A DNA stretch of 60,680 nt from Flavobacteriales bacterium UBA3376. Lineage in GTDB: Bacteria; Bacteroidota; Bacteroidia; Flavobacteriales; Weeksellaceae. Under the pieces are notes generated by a model that saw only the letters and a program-made list of their open reading frames with translations, did not search any database and was not told the origin of the DNA. Shown one piece after another: positions 8,833-17,403 of the stretch (the stretch's first letter is position 1; each line of letters begins with the position of its first letter). Location: NCBI GenBank assembly GCA_002359055.1, contig DEQC01000024.1, positions 1 to 60,680 of the forward strand, read 5' to 3'. The position numbers and the translations under genes were made by a program.

Positions 8833-9461
8833 TTTTTTATGGTTATTCTAAAAAATCCCGGTAAATACTTTTGCGGAATCATACGGGGTGAATATTTTTT
8901 TCGAAAATTTATTTTCCTGTAAAACAAAAACAGAAAAATAAAGGATATCAGCCATACGAAAACGAGCCTGTAGTGACCTATTTGCCAGGCTATTGGTATA
9001 GCAGTGATCAAAGCGATTAATACGGATCCGATTAGAACTTTTTTCCATGGATTTCCATGTGTGTACTGGATCTCTTTATGACTTTCACACGTATGAAGAC
9101 GTTCATGCAAAGCGATTACAAACTCATGATAGGCTTTTTGACTTTCTCTCACCAGGGCATTATCTTCTTCGTTGGTTTTTAGCCTTCGCAGTTTTCTCCC
9201 TTGTTTTTCGGCAAAGAAAATTACACTTTTCAAATGTAAACGCGTTTTATCCTTGAAATAAATATCAATCGTGTGCCAGGAGACATCGGACAGACTCAAA
9301 TGAACCCGATCAATGTCCGAATACCTATACTGATGCGAGGTTGCAAATCTGTTTTTCTTTTGAACGGTAAAAGATATCACATCCTCTTGCAAAGAACAAA
9401 CCAGCCGTTTTCTGTTTCGAGCGATATATAGGTATGTAATGGGGAGAGGTAACAACATCAT
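8829..9461 (-). CDS. Membrane protein with PH-like domain, function unknown
   Basis: The 210-residue product has a short hydrophobic start (MMLLPLPITYLYIARNRKR), a beta-rich PH-like domain (about 22-80: VISFTVQKKNRFATSHQYRYSDI and TIDIYFKDKTRLHLKS), a helical region (about 85-130) and two C-terminal helices (about 143-160, 168-185). It resembles the 1521-2903 and 4296-5036 products. Compared with those it lacks a full first membrane helix, so the N-terminus may be truncated. It overlaps the WG-repeat lipoprotein by four bases and is probably its operon partner. Confidence 0.55.
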   Translation of the reverse strand: MMLLPLPITYLYIARNRKRLVCSLQEDVISFTVQKKNRFATSHQYRYSDIDRVHLSLSDVSWHTIDIYFKDKTRLHLKSVIFFAEKQGRKLRRLKTNEEDNALVRESQKAYHEFVIALHERLHTCESHKEIQYTHGNPWKKVLIGSVLIALITAIPIAWQIGHYRLVFVWLISFIFLFLFYRKINFRKKYSPRMIPQKYLPGFFRITIKK

Positions 9462-9499
9462 TTATTTTTATAAAATCAATTTTAAACAGGTTGCGGGTT

Positions 9500-10972
9500 C
9501 TATTTTTCCCTAAACTCTTTCAGCGTCAGTGGATGCAGGTAAAAGGAGATAGATTTACCACTCTCCCGCTCCGTCACCCAGCCATCGGCACGGAGAGTGG
9601 AGTAGGTTGGTTTTATCAGTACGCTCCCATCATAATCCAAGATGCCCCATAATCCGCCATACTCCGAGTGGTACCGCCATTGTTGGGTGTTGTCCATCGG
9701 ATAGACCTCATAATACTCGGGGCTAATCAACCATTGCCTTTTTTCAGCATCCCAGACGCCCTGGCGCACCGTCTTATCCTGACTTAGGGTAATATGGTAC
9801 ATTGAGCTATCGTTTAGTTGGCTTATCCGGTCTATTTTCCAGCCCTGGGGAACCTGGTTCTGCGGAATATAATGCTTTTGTGCTGGCCAGAAGATATCGC
9901 CGGAAGGCCGGACGACCGTAAACGGAATCCCAGGGGGTAACATGTGGTGCCAATTCCCTTGTGTATCCAGAAAACGGAGAAAACGCTCCCCATCGCGATA
10001 GCTCATAAACAAAAAGTAATCCGAATTCGGAACGGAAGCAAGCAACCAAAGGCCCCGGATGAGTTCTTCTACCGTGGGGTCGTCCGGATATGTATTGTTG
10101 TGGATGAGCTTGGGTAAGGGTTTCGAGAAATCAGGGTAGATAAAAGTCTGACCCTCGTCATTTTGGTAAGCGGACGCGATGGCTCTGTTACTGCTTTTGC
10201 TAAGAGGTTTCATCACCTGTCCATCCTCTACTTTGAAAAGAATGGAGTCTACGGCCTGATAGACTTTTCCATTGATCTGCTTTCCTCTTCGGTCAATAAT
10301 ATGCAGATGCCCGTCTTTTTGCTGGGAGAAAGTCTGTTGAGTCAACGGCTCTTTGATCCCCGAGGCAATGAAACGAGCTCCGTTTGCTCCAATATCGTAC
10401 AGTCTGTCATCGATCAGCACATGGTTGCTGTCCAGTGTCTTGATGTCGAAGTATGTATTGATATACGACGACGTTAGCCGTTTGCTCCTTATTTTACGAG
10501 ATTTATCTCCAAGAATAAACACGGTTTTCTTTATCCGTTTCACCTTGGTATCGAATAGACGTCCATCGCCACCTGCTCCCATAAAGCTAAACCCCGGTAG
10601 GAATTCCCATTCCCAGAAGCGCCACCGGGTATAATAGGTTTTAAGCACCTCGCCTAAGGTGAAATCTTCCAGCACATGCAACCGTATGGCTTCATAGTTG
10701 GGTTCGATGATCACCTTGTTATTTTTGTCGATTATCCCTTTTTTATCCAGGCTATCTGTGATCACGGCAAAACCATGCTCTGTAAATAGTTCAGCATGGG
10801 TATATTGCGGTTCAATACGAGTCTGCAGACTGTCGTTTACATAGCCAAATTTTCCAGACTTATACCGATAGGGGTACAGTGTTTCGTTTGAAGTATTGTT
10901 TACAGACAATTTCGGTTGCGCACAAGCATTGCTGGAAAACAAGACATATAGTAAAATCATATGTTTCATCAT
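9500..10972 (-). CDS. Secreted WG-repeat protein
   Basis: The 490-residue product has an N-terminal signal peptide ending ACAQP (signal peptidase I type; the Cys at 17 is not in a good lipobox). WG repeats are clearest near the N-terminus (SGKFGYVNDSLQTRIEPQYTHAELF, KKGIIDKNNKVIIEP) and at the C-terminus (GLWGILDYDGSVLIKPTY), while the centre is degenerate. It is related in kind, not closely in sequence, to the 6619-8832 lipoprotein. It ends 38 bases before the start of the 8829-9461 gene, so these genes may be one transcript. Confidence 0.7.
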   Translation of the reverse strand: MMKHMILLYVLFSSNACAQPKLSVNNTSNETLYPYRYKSGKFGYVNDSLQTRIEPQYTHAELFTEHGFAVITDSLDKKGIIDKNNKVIIEPNYEAIRLHVLEDFTLGEVLKTYYTRWRFWEWEFLPGFSFMGAGGDGRLFDTKVKRIKKTVFILGDKSRKIRSKRLTSSYINTYFDIKTLDSNHVLIDDRLYDIGANGARFIASGIKEPLTQQTFSQQKDGHLHIIDRRGKQINGKVYQAVDSILFKVEDGQVMKPLSKSSNRAIASAYQNDEGQTFIYPDFSKPLPKLIHNNTYPDDPTVEELIRGLWLLASVPNSDYFLFMSYRDGERFLRFLDTQGNWHHMLPPGIPFTVVRPSGDIFWPAQKHYIPQNQVPQGWKIDRISQLNDSSMYHITLSQDKTVRQGVWDAEKRQWLISPEYYEVYPMDNTQQWRYHSEYGGLWGILDYDGSVLIKPTYSTLRADGWVTERESGKSISFYLHPLTLKEFREK

Positions 10973-11053
10973 TGCTGCATATATTAAATAGCTAAACTAC
11001 GCTTAACAGGCTTTTTATAAAATAGTGGAAAACCAGTATTTTCTTATTGAAGT

Positions 11054-11084
11054 TTTGATATTGTAGGACAGTGCTCTACATTTG
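11054..11084 (+). promoter_or_regulatory. Promoter, exact Bacteroidota consensus
   Basis: TTTG (11054-11057), 19 bases, TACATTTG (11077-11084). This is the textbook -33/-7 arrangement. Transcription should start near 11090, which favours ATG at 11117 over GTG at 11099 as the start of the next gene. Confidence 0.65.
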
Positions 11085-11116
11085 ATAGATTCAAACCGGT
11101 GTTTAAGTTTACTAGA

Positions 11117-11977
11117 ATGATAAATAGAAATAGTTTCGTTATTTTCCTGTTAATAGTAACCAATAGCTTGGTAGCCGTGGCTCAGTCCAAACATGATATA
11201 GCTGATATAGACTTATCTAATATTTATAATACGCAATATACATATATCGGTATACCGATTAGAGACAGTGTCTATATTTACGCCCCGCCTTCATCAAAGT
11301 CACCCACAAATTGGTCGCTGAAAAATCGCCTGGCGATACCTGAAGGCACTATCGCTATGGACGGAAATATCCGAAAAACGACGTTTATGACGGAGAAATC
11401 TATCCTATTTGTGGAGCAAGACCGGTATGATACGCTTCAGTTTAGCGAAGCGCTTCCCCGCAGGGATCCTCGGTTATGGATTCGCACGCTCCATAGCACC
11501 GAGGCTGAATACTCCTTCTTATTGGGTGAAAAAAATGTAGGCTATTACAGAAGTTATGACGAAACCCAAGATCGAATAGTGTGGAAAGTATCGGATCAAT
11601 TGAACCCGAATATGTTTGTAGAAAATCGTACGCAACCCCTTCTGACGAACAACAGCAGTTTTCGTAGGCTATATTCCTTCAAGCTAGGTGGAATTGGGAC
11701 GTACATTGCTGCTTTGTTCGACCATGAGATCTCGTTTTATAGATATCCCACATGGTATGACGCCCAATTTGCTGATGAAATAATGCAAGGGGAGGAACTT
11801 CATTTTACGCTGCCCGAAGGATGTATCGGCGCATTTATATACGATTATAAATACATAGCTGTCGTGTCGCAGGAGCGGGTTGATTTTTATGATTTTGATA
11901 AAGGTCAAAAGAAATGGATAAAAGCAGATAGGATTTCGCCACTTCGCTTTGCTCACCTAAATCAGGATAAAAAATGA
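11117..11977 (+). CDS. Secreted protein, function unknown
   Basis: I start it at ATG 11117 (286 residues); an upstream GTG at 11099 adds six residues. The signal peptide ends in VAVAQS. The mature protein is beta-rich with SIYIY, YDTLQF and ISFYRYP strands and no recognised family. Its stop overlaps the next gene's ATG by four bases (ATGA), so the two are translationally coupled and probably work together on the cell surface. Confidence 0.6.
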   Translation: MINRNSFVIFLLIVTNSLVAVAQSKHDIADIDLSNIYNTQYTYIGIPIRDSVYIYAPPSSKSPTNWSLKNRLAIPEGTIAMDGNIRKTTFMTEKSILFVEQDRYDTLQFSEALPRRDPRLWIRTLHSTEAEYSFLLGEKNVGYYRSYDETQDRIVWKVSDQLNPNMFVENRTQPLLTNNSSFRRLYSFKLGGIGTYIAALFDHEISFYRYPTWYDAQFADEIMQGEELHFTLPEGCIGAFIYDYKYIAVVSQERVDFYDFDKGQKKWIKADRISPLRFAHLNQDKK

Positions 11978-13305
11978 AAATGACGCACAAGATTCCTTGC
12001 TTCATAAGACGTATACTGACCATTATGCTCTTCTGTTGTGGGTCTGAACTAAGTTACGCCCAAGAGGATGCATCCTACTGTTCGACATATACCTTCGAAA
12101 TGATAGCCGGTGATTCGGTGCGTCTTATTTCGGAAGATGATGGTAGTACATACACCGGTCAGATTTCTAAAAAAGTTGATTTTAATTTCGATGGTTTGGA
12201 TGACTTTATTATAAATTTTGGTATATGTGGCAATTGGGGAGATTGTCTATATGGCATTTATGTACAGAAGACGGATCAAAAGTATACATGTGTTTTTCAC
12301 CCTGAATACTGGTATTCCGGGAAATGGGACCTACTGGAAAAGGAGTTTACTCGGGTGGATGGTATGCGCTGGATGAAACTCCGGTTGTACTCCCGCACCG
12401 ATTATGGAGACGGTCCGCCGGGTATCGTACCCACTTCATCTTTGCAATTTGACGGTAGCCGCTATCAGAACATCGAACTACAGTCCTTGACCAACTGGCC
12501 GAATAATATGAATGAAACAGAAACCTTCGGCGTGCAAAAGGAATATGCCCATCGGGGTAAAACCTATCAGGTGGGTCGGATGTTGCTTAAAGATTTTCAA
12601 TATGGTCCATTGACGCTGCGTGTGATCGAAAAGGACACGATTACGGATATCATAGCACCAATAGATGAATATCCCGATCTGGAGATGTCCCGTGTCGAAT
12701 TGATCCAGTTGCATGGGCGCCCGTTTTTCTTTGTCATCGACCGGTACCGGGTATACCTCGTTGATCTGCCAAATGAAAAGATCTCCGCGCGTATACAGCC
12801 CGGCCTGGGGGTGGAATATGGCGACGATTCCATCCGTGGAACGGTGAATGGATTCCAATTTTTCGACGACGACAATTACTTGCTGGGTATAGCGGTCAAC
12901 TATGGGGTTTTCTGCTTTAACATCTCCGACCTCGACGATCCGAAAGAACTCCTTCGTTATACTTCGGATTTCAGCGACCGGGGACAACCTTATTTTTTTC
13001 TGGAGCAAAATGCCGACGGCTCCTACAATGGTATTGTTTCGAGAAGCGATACGACTAAGAAATCAAGTCATGTTTCCAACTTCTATACCGCAACCAAAAA
13101 AGCAACCTATCTGTTTCGGGATGCACAGATCATGCCGTTGGATAAATCTTATATCGACCCATCAATTGATGAAGCACCAAATCCTTTTGTGCTGCTTTAC
13201 GAAAAAGATACAAACGGCAAAAGGATACCTTGGGTAGTCGATCTTGATAAGGGTAGATTAATCCAAGGGAGGCCGGCGCAACGCTTTATAAACAGACAGC
13301 CGTAA
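11974..13305 (+). CDS. Secreted protein with an FG-GAP-like calcium-loop motif
   Basis: The 443-residue product has a signal peptide ending in LSYAQ (about 30). Residues about 68-80 contain KVDFNFDGLDDFIINFG, a D-x-N-x-D-G-x-x-D loop like the Ca2+-binding loops of FG-GAP and dockerin-type repeats. The rest is beta-rich without a known family. It is co-translated with the preceding secreted protein through a four-base overlap, and nothing else follows in the operon. Secretion is well supported; the function is unknown. Confidence 0.6.
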   Translation: MKMTHKIPCFIRRILTIMLFCCGSELSYAQEDASYCSTYTFEMIAGDSVRLISEDDGSTYTGQISKKVDFNFDGLDDFIINFGICGNWGDCLYGIYVQKTDQKYTCVFHPEYWYSGKWDLLEKEFTRVDGMRWMKLRLYSRTDYGDGPPGIVPTSSLQFDGSRYQNIELQSLTNWPNNMNETETFGVQKEYAHRGKTYQVGRMLLKDFQYGPLTLRVIEKDTITDIIAPIDEYPDLEMSRVELIQLHGRPFFFVIDRYRVYLVDLPNEKISARIQPGLGVEYGDDSIRGTVNGFQFFDDDNYLLGIAVNYGVFCFNISDLDDPKELLRYTSDFSDRGQPYFFLEQNADGSYNGIVSRSDTTKKSSHVSNFYTATKKATYLFRDAQIMPLDKSYIDPSIDEAPNPFVLLYEKDTNGKRIPWVVDLDKGRLIQGRPAQRFINRQP

Positions 13306-13337
13306 CTCGCAAAAATTATTATAGGGATGGGACACAA

Positions 13338-13387
13338 AAATCCTTGTTTTCGTGGATTGCCTGCAACAGGCAAACTGTTTACTTTTG
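13338..13387 (+). promoter_or_regulatory. Promoter with shared AATCC/GGATT operator-like block (copy 2)
   Basis: AATCC, TTGTTTTC, two bases, GGATTG (13338-13359), 20 bases that include a GCCTGCAACAGGC inverted repeat, and TACTTTTG (13380-13387). Same architecture as 429-478 and 5092-5141. It drives the gene at 13477, with a leader of about 85 bases. Confidence 0.6.
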
Positions 13388-13476
13388 TAATATGCCACGT
13401 TTTTTGTTGTACAAAAAATGTATGGTGGCTATAAAACAGGAGCTTATCATTATGAAGAAATCAATATGTTGAAAAT

Positions 13477-13881
13477 ATGAAAGAAAACAATAGCGATTCA
13501 CAACAAGAAAAAGATGCCGAATATGCGGCACGTATGCAGAAAGCATTTAAGAAAGACCGATTGGGCGGTTGGCCGGCCATTATTTCCGTAGGAGGCGTTT
13601 TTGCACTTCTGCTTAGAATGATTTTCGACGATATGCATGGCTATATAATCGTCGGTGATATGGATATTTATTATTGGGAGCTATGTTTGGTTTTTCTTGT
13701 CGGTATCATCAGCTTTCTGCCTGTCACGATAGTTGACGCAAAACGATTGGTTTCCGGCTTACCTCACCTTTCAACAGCCAGATATTGGAAAAAAGTGGTG
13801 ATCTATTTTCTTATATCCGCAGCATTGGCTCTGTTGATTCGATCATTGGTTTACCCGTTTATGTTTACAGAGTTCAGATGA
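13477..13881 (+). CDS. Small membrane protein, three helices
   Basis: The 134-residue product has a polar, glutamine/glutamate-rich N-terminus (about 1-30), then helices at about 33-48, 66-84 and 105-124. It ends in YPFMFTEFR. No family is recognised. It is the last complete gene of the GC-richer accessory block and carries the shared promoter element. The sequence beyond its stop holds only a truncated gene. Confidence 0.55.
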   Translation: MKENNSDSQQEKDAEYAARMQKAFKKDRLGGWPAIISVGGVFALLLRMIFDDMHGYIIVGDMDIYYWELCLVFLVGIISFLPVTIVDAKRLVSGLPHLSTARYWKKVVIYFLISAALALLIRSLVYPFMFTEFR

Positions 13882-13931
13882 GTTTACTTACGGGAAAACA
13901 CTTCCCATAATATCTAAATTGGTTTATTCCC

Positions 13932-14099
13932 ATGGAAAAACGGCCTGATTTTCTATTGCTATTAAGCTCGTGCATTGCATTCGGTCAAGAGAAAATGGAA
14001 AGAATAGCACCTCAGGATCACAGATTTCACGATATTTTAGGCGAATTAGGTTTACCTATGTCAAACTATAAATTATATTTTTTCATCTATTCTTTTTAA
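13932..14099 (+). pseudogene. 5' fragment of a secreted-protein gene, cut at the composition boundary
   Basis: The frame opens with ATG and a signal-like stretch (FLLLLSSCIAFGQEK) followed by a structured-looking segment RIAPQDHRFHDILGELGLP. After SNYKL (about 14070) the sequence abruptly becomes AT-rich and the frame runs into a stop within a few codons. It reads as the N-terminal 45 residues of a larger protein whose remainder has been lost or belongs to different DNA. This marks the junction between the accessory block and the AT-rich genome. Confidence 0.5.
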
Positions 14100-14171
14100 T
14101 TTATTACTTTCTTATAACAGATCCTCAATTTAAAACATCCTGCACTCATTTAAAATTTAGGATGAAATACA

Positions 14172-14179
14172 TATCTTTG
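14172..14179 (+). promoter_or_regulatory. -7 box for trhO
   Basis: TATCTTTG, 34 bases before the trhO ATG; it fits TAnnTTTG. It is the first promoter of the AT-rich part. Confidence 0.5.
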
Positions 14180-14212
14180 TAAGTATTATTCACTAAATTT
14201 TTGTAAAGCACC

Positions 14213-15253
14213 ATGTCAGTGTTACACAACAAAATTTCAAATGCTGAATTAAAGCAACGCATGTTGGAAGATCCAACGCCAAGAACAACCATTTCGTTTT
14301 ATAAGTATTTTAAAATCGAAATCCCAGAAGTTTTTAGGGATGAACTCTATATTAAATTTAGAGATTTAGGAGTGATGGGCAGAATTTATATTGCAGAAGA
14401 AGGGATTAATGCTCAAATCTCGGTACCTACTGAAAACTTAGCGTCTTTTAAGACGGAACTTTATGAATTCGATCCAGAATTAGATCAGATTCGACTCAAT
14501 ATTGCAGTGGACGATGATGGGAAGTCTTTTTGGGTATTACGAATGAAGGTTAGAGATAAAATTGTTGCAGATGGTATTGACGATCCAACTTTTAACTTAC
14601 AGAACAAAGGAAAATATCTAAAAGCTCATGAAGTCAATGCTATGATGGAACAAGAAGATGCTATTTTTGTGGATATGAGGAATCATTATGAGTATGAAAT
14701 TGGCCATTTTAAGAATGCGGTTGAAATTCCAAGTGATACTTTTAAAGATCAACTCCCTATGGCGGTAGAAATGCTTCAAGATAAAAAAGATCAACCCATC
14801 GTCATGTATTGTACTGGTGGTATTCGTTGTGAGAAAGCCAGTGCATATTTAAAACATCATGGCTTTGAAGATGTTTATCATGTAGAAGGTGGAGTGATTG
14901 AATATGCGAGGCAAGTAAAAAAAGCGGGCTTACCGTCTCAATTTATTGGGAAAAATTTTGTTTTTGACGAGCGATTAGGAGAAAGAATTACTGAAGATAT
15001 TATTGCTCAATGTCACCAATGTGGGGCGCCATCTGATGATCATACTAATTGTGCTAATGATGGTTGTCATTTATTATTTATACAATGTGAAAATTGTAGC
15101 ACTCAATATAATAACTGCTGCTCACCTACCTGCATGGAGGAGCACTCACTTCCTGTTGAAGAACAAAGAGCTAGAAGAGCAGGTAGAGAAAATGGTATTA
15201 AAATCTTTAATAAAGCGAAAGATCATCCACTTAGAAACCAGTGGCATGTCTAA
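14213..15253 (+). CDS. trhO: tRNA uridine(34) hydroxylase, rhodanese-domain (YceA/TrhO)
   Basis: The 346-residue cytoplasmic enzyme hydroxylates U34 in tRNAs decoding split codon boxes, forming 5-hydroxyuridine. An N-terminal acylphosphatase-like domain (about 20-120, with GVMGRIYIAEEGINAQIS) precedes a rhodanese domain with the catalytic motif YCTGGIRCEK, active Cys at 200. A C-terminal cysteine-rich region (about 266-310) contains several CxxC pairs, as in the family. Length is normal. It has its own promoter (14172) and does not form an operon. It is a core gene, which supports the idea that the chromosomal background begins here. Confidence 0.9.
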   Translation: MSVLHNKISNAELKQRMLEDPTPRTTISFYKYFKIEIPEVFRDELYIKFRDLGVMGRIYIAEEGINAQISVPTENLASFKTELYEFDPELDQIRLNIAVDDDGKSFWVLRMKVRDKIVADGIDDPTFNLQNKGKYLKAHEVNAMMEQEDAIFVDMRNHYEYEIGHFKNAVEIPSDTFKDQLPMAVEMLQDKKDQPIVMYCTGGIRCEKASAYLKHHGFEDVYHVEGGVIEYARQVKKAGLPSQFIGKNFVFDERLGERITEDIIAQCHQCGAPSDDHTNCANDGCHLLFIQCENCSTQYNNCCSPTCMEEHSLPVEEQRARRAGRENGIKIFNKAKDHPLRNQWHV

Positions 15254-15373
15254 AAATAATTGAAACTATTCTTCTTTTCAGCACACTTAATTGACAGCTT
15301 ATATTAGTTCAAGAAGTGTGCTGTTTTTAAAATATACTGCTCAATATTTTCTTTAAATGGAAATTCTTCCTGA

Positions 15374-15532
15374 TTTAAGTTTAGAAATTTTAAAATTCAA
15401 ATTTTCGCAGGAATTGACAATGTTTTGAATGAGAAATTCAGCCTTGGCAACGATATCAACGCATTTGGCAATCGATACTTTAATCCTGCACCCGAAAGGA
15501 ATTATTATGCTGGATTAAAGTTTGAATTGTAA
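15374..15532 (+). pseudogene. C-terminal remnant of a TonB-dependent receptor
   Basis: In frame up to the stop at 15530, the translation reads IFAGIDNVLNEKFSLGND, then FGNRYFNPAPERNYYAGLKFEL. That is the typical last two strands of a TonB-dependent outer-membrane receptor: the IDNLLNE-type strand, the P-x-P-R-x-Y-x-G loop and a closing aromatic-rich strand. No start codon or barrel is present upstream; a TGA lies at 15371. The bulk of a receptor gene has been deleted next to trhO. The neighbouring export genes may once have shared its substrate. Confidence 0.7.
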
Positions 15533-15554
15533 ATTAATTTACTTTAACTAAAAC

Positions 15555-16148
15555 TCATATTTCGCTTCGAATTCTACTTAAAGTTTCTTGAGAAATTCCT
15601 AAATAAGTTGCAATCATACCCAAAGGCGCTCTTAAAACAATTTCTGAATTTTCTTCTAATAAATGTTGGTACTTTTCCTTTGCCGACATGAACTGAAGGC
15701 TTGCGATTCTCGTATGCATTTCTGCCATCAATTTTCCCAAAATAAATCGACTGAAATTGGCTGCAACTATAGAAGTTTGACAAAATTCTTCTAAGCGTTC
15801 ATAATTGCAAAAAAATATTTCCGAATTTTCAATCGCTTGAATATTATATCGACTCAATTCTGAATGGAACAAAGTATCTAAATGAGCAATTAGTTTACCT
15901 TCGGTATAAAAATTTGTTGTAATTTCCTTCCCTTTTTCGATATAAAACGAACGCAACAAGCCATTTTCAACAAAATAAACATTTCGATTATTACTTCCTT
16001 GTCCACTTACGATTTCACCTTTTTCAAATTTGATCCACTCGGTATTTTCCAAAAGAAATTCCTTCATATCAGAAGCATGAGGATAATAATTCGATAATTT
16101 TTCCAGAATTCGCATGAAAAAGTTTTGTCCGAATTTAAACATATTCAT
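15555..16148 (-). CDS. Crp/Fnr-family transcriptional regulator
   Basis: The product has an N-terminal cyclic-nucleotide-binding-type beta-barrel (GEIVSGQGSNNRNVYFVENGLLRSFY) and ends with a short helix-turn-helix (GMIATYLGISQETLSRIR), as is usual in this Bacteroidota subgroup. The recorded frame opens with TTG at 16175; the first ATG is 16148, with others at 16142 and 16115, so the start is uncertain. It lies seven to thirty-four bases after the permease stop, on the same strand, and most likely regulates or is co-expressed with the export cluster 16182-19774. The effector is unknown. Confidence 0.8.
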   Translation of the reverse strand: MNMFKFGQNFFMRILEKLSNYYPHASDMKEFLLENTEWIKFEKGEIVSGQGSNNRNVYFVENGLLRSFYIEKGKEITTNFYTEGKLIAHLDTLFHSELSRYNIQAIENSEIFFCNYERLEEFCQTSIVAANFSRFILGKLMAEMHTRIASLQFMSAKEKYQHLLEENSEIVLRAPLGMIATYLGISQETLSRIRSEI

Positions 16149-16181
16149 ACGATTATCCGAATTTCTAAAATTCAAATCGAA

Positions 16182-17393
16182 TTAAACTTCTTCAATTTTT
16201 TTATTTTCAGTTGAATTTTTTCTTTTATTAGAATTATACAAACGATGCATTTTCAGCAATTTAAACTTGAGTACGATCCATCCTAAAATAAAATAAATCG
16301 AAGCCATAATCAACAAATGCCACAAATATGGATGAGTCAATTCATTGGAACCTTGTTGAATGACCATGATTTTTAAACTTTCTAAATACGGAGTCAAAGG
16401 AATTATATCCGTCAATTTTTGGATAAAATTTGGCATAGCGTAAATCGGCCAAGTAAATCCACTGATGATAAACGCAGGTGAAGCAATGACCATCAAAACT
16501 TGAGTTGCTTTAAGAGAATTTGGAATTAATATGCTGAAAAAGACACCTAAATTGGTACAAGCCACAACGAACACACCCGTCACCAACATAAAATTCCAGA
16601 AATCAACCGGCGATGGAATCATCAGATATTTGCTATAAATAAAAAATACTAAAATGTTGAAAAGTGAAAATATCCAAATGGGCAAGCATTTGATAATCAT
16701 CAAAACAATGGCATAAGATTTTCTTTGGACGAAATTCTCTACAAAAGCTTTGCGTTTGAGTTCTTCTGAAAAACTAACCGCCATTGCCAACAAAATTACT
16801 TGTTGAAGTACTACCGCCATCATTGCTGGCCACATAAATATCAAATAATTGCTCGAAGTGTTGAACATAGTGATATAATTCACTTTGAAGGCTTCATATT
16901 TGCTCATAGCTTCTTCAGCTGACATACCTGACTTTTGAAGTGCGCTAATTTCAACTCCAGCCGTAAATGTACCCAATGTCAATTGAAGAGCTTTAGATGC
17001 AAAGTTAGCGGTAAGTACATTGGCCGTGTTGATATGCACATTGACTTCCGGATATTTTTTCTGCAGAACCATCGCTTCAAATCGCTCAGGAATAATAACT
17101 ACAGCTGCTGCATCTTGTCTAATGACTTCATTTTTCAAATCGACAGGTTCGTTGCTATGATGAATAACTTTTATGCTTTGATTGTCTGCTAACATTTCCT
17201 CCAATTGCAATGACAAAGGTGAATTGTCTTGATTCACAACCAAAACAGGAATATCAGTTACCTTTCCTTCTTTGTAAGTAAATCCTATGATGAATGCATA
17301 AATCAATGGCGCTAAAAAGAAAACCGAAATCAAAGTTGTATTGGTCAAAAATAATTTGAATTCTCTTTTGATTAAATAAATTATCGTTTTCAT
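16182..17393 (-). CDS. ABC-2 type transporter permease (YhhJ/YbhS-like)
   Basis: I start it at ATG 17393 (MKTIIYLIKREF, 403 residues); the longer form from 17423 would overlap the HlyD gene. One N-terminal helix (about 20-40) is followed by a large extracytoplasmic domain (about 50-180) and five C-terminal helices, the standard layout of ABC-2 permeases in drug-export systems. The 10-base gap to the HlyD gene and the TolC gene behind it show a tripartite export operon. There is no ATPase gene beside it, so it must use one from elsewhere. Confidence 0.8.
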   Translation of the reverse strand: MKTIIYLIKREFKLFLTNTTLISVFFLAPLIYAFIIGFTYKEGKVTDIPVLVVNQDNSPLSLQLEEMLADNQSIKVIHHSNEPVDLKNEVIRQDAAAVVIIPERFEAMVLQKKYPEVNVHINTANVLTANFASKALQLTLGTFTAGVEISALQKSGMSAEEAMSKYEAFKVNYITMFNTSSNYLIFMWPAMMAVVLQQVILLAMAVSFSEELKRKAFVENFVQRKSYAIVLMIIKCLPIWIFSLFNILVFFIYSKYLMIPSPVDFWNFMLVTGVFVVACTNLGVFFSILIPNSLKATQVLMVIASPAFIISGFTWPIYAMPNFIQKLTDIIPLTPYLESLKIMVIQQGSNELTHPYLWHLLIMASIYFILGWIVLKFKLLKMHRLYNSNKRKNSTENKKIEEV

Positions 17394-17403
17394 ATACCAT
17401 TGA

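Noticed and set aside
12478..13008. A 176-codon minus-strand frame inside the 11974 gene
   Set aside because: It is antisense to a secreted protein with a good signal peptide and four-base coupling; it has no start context and no recognisable domain.
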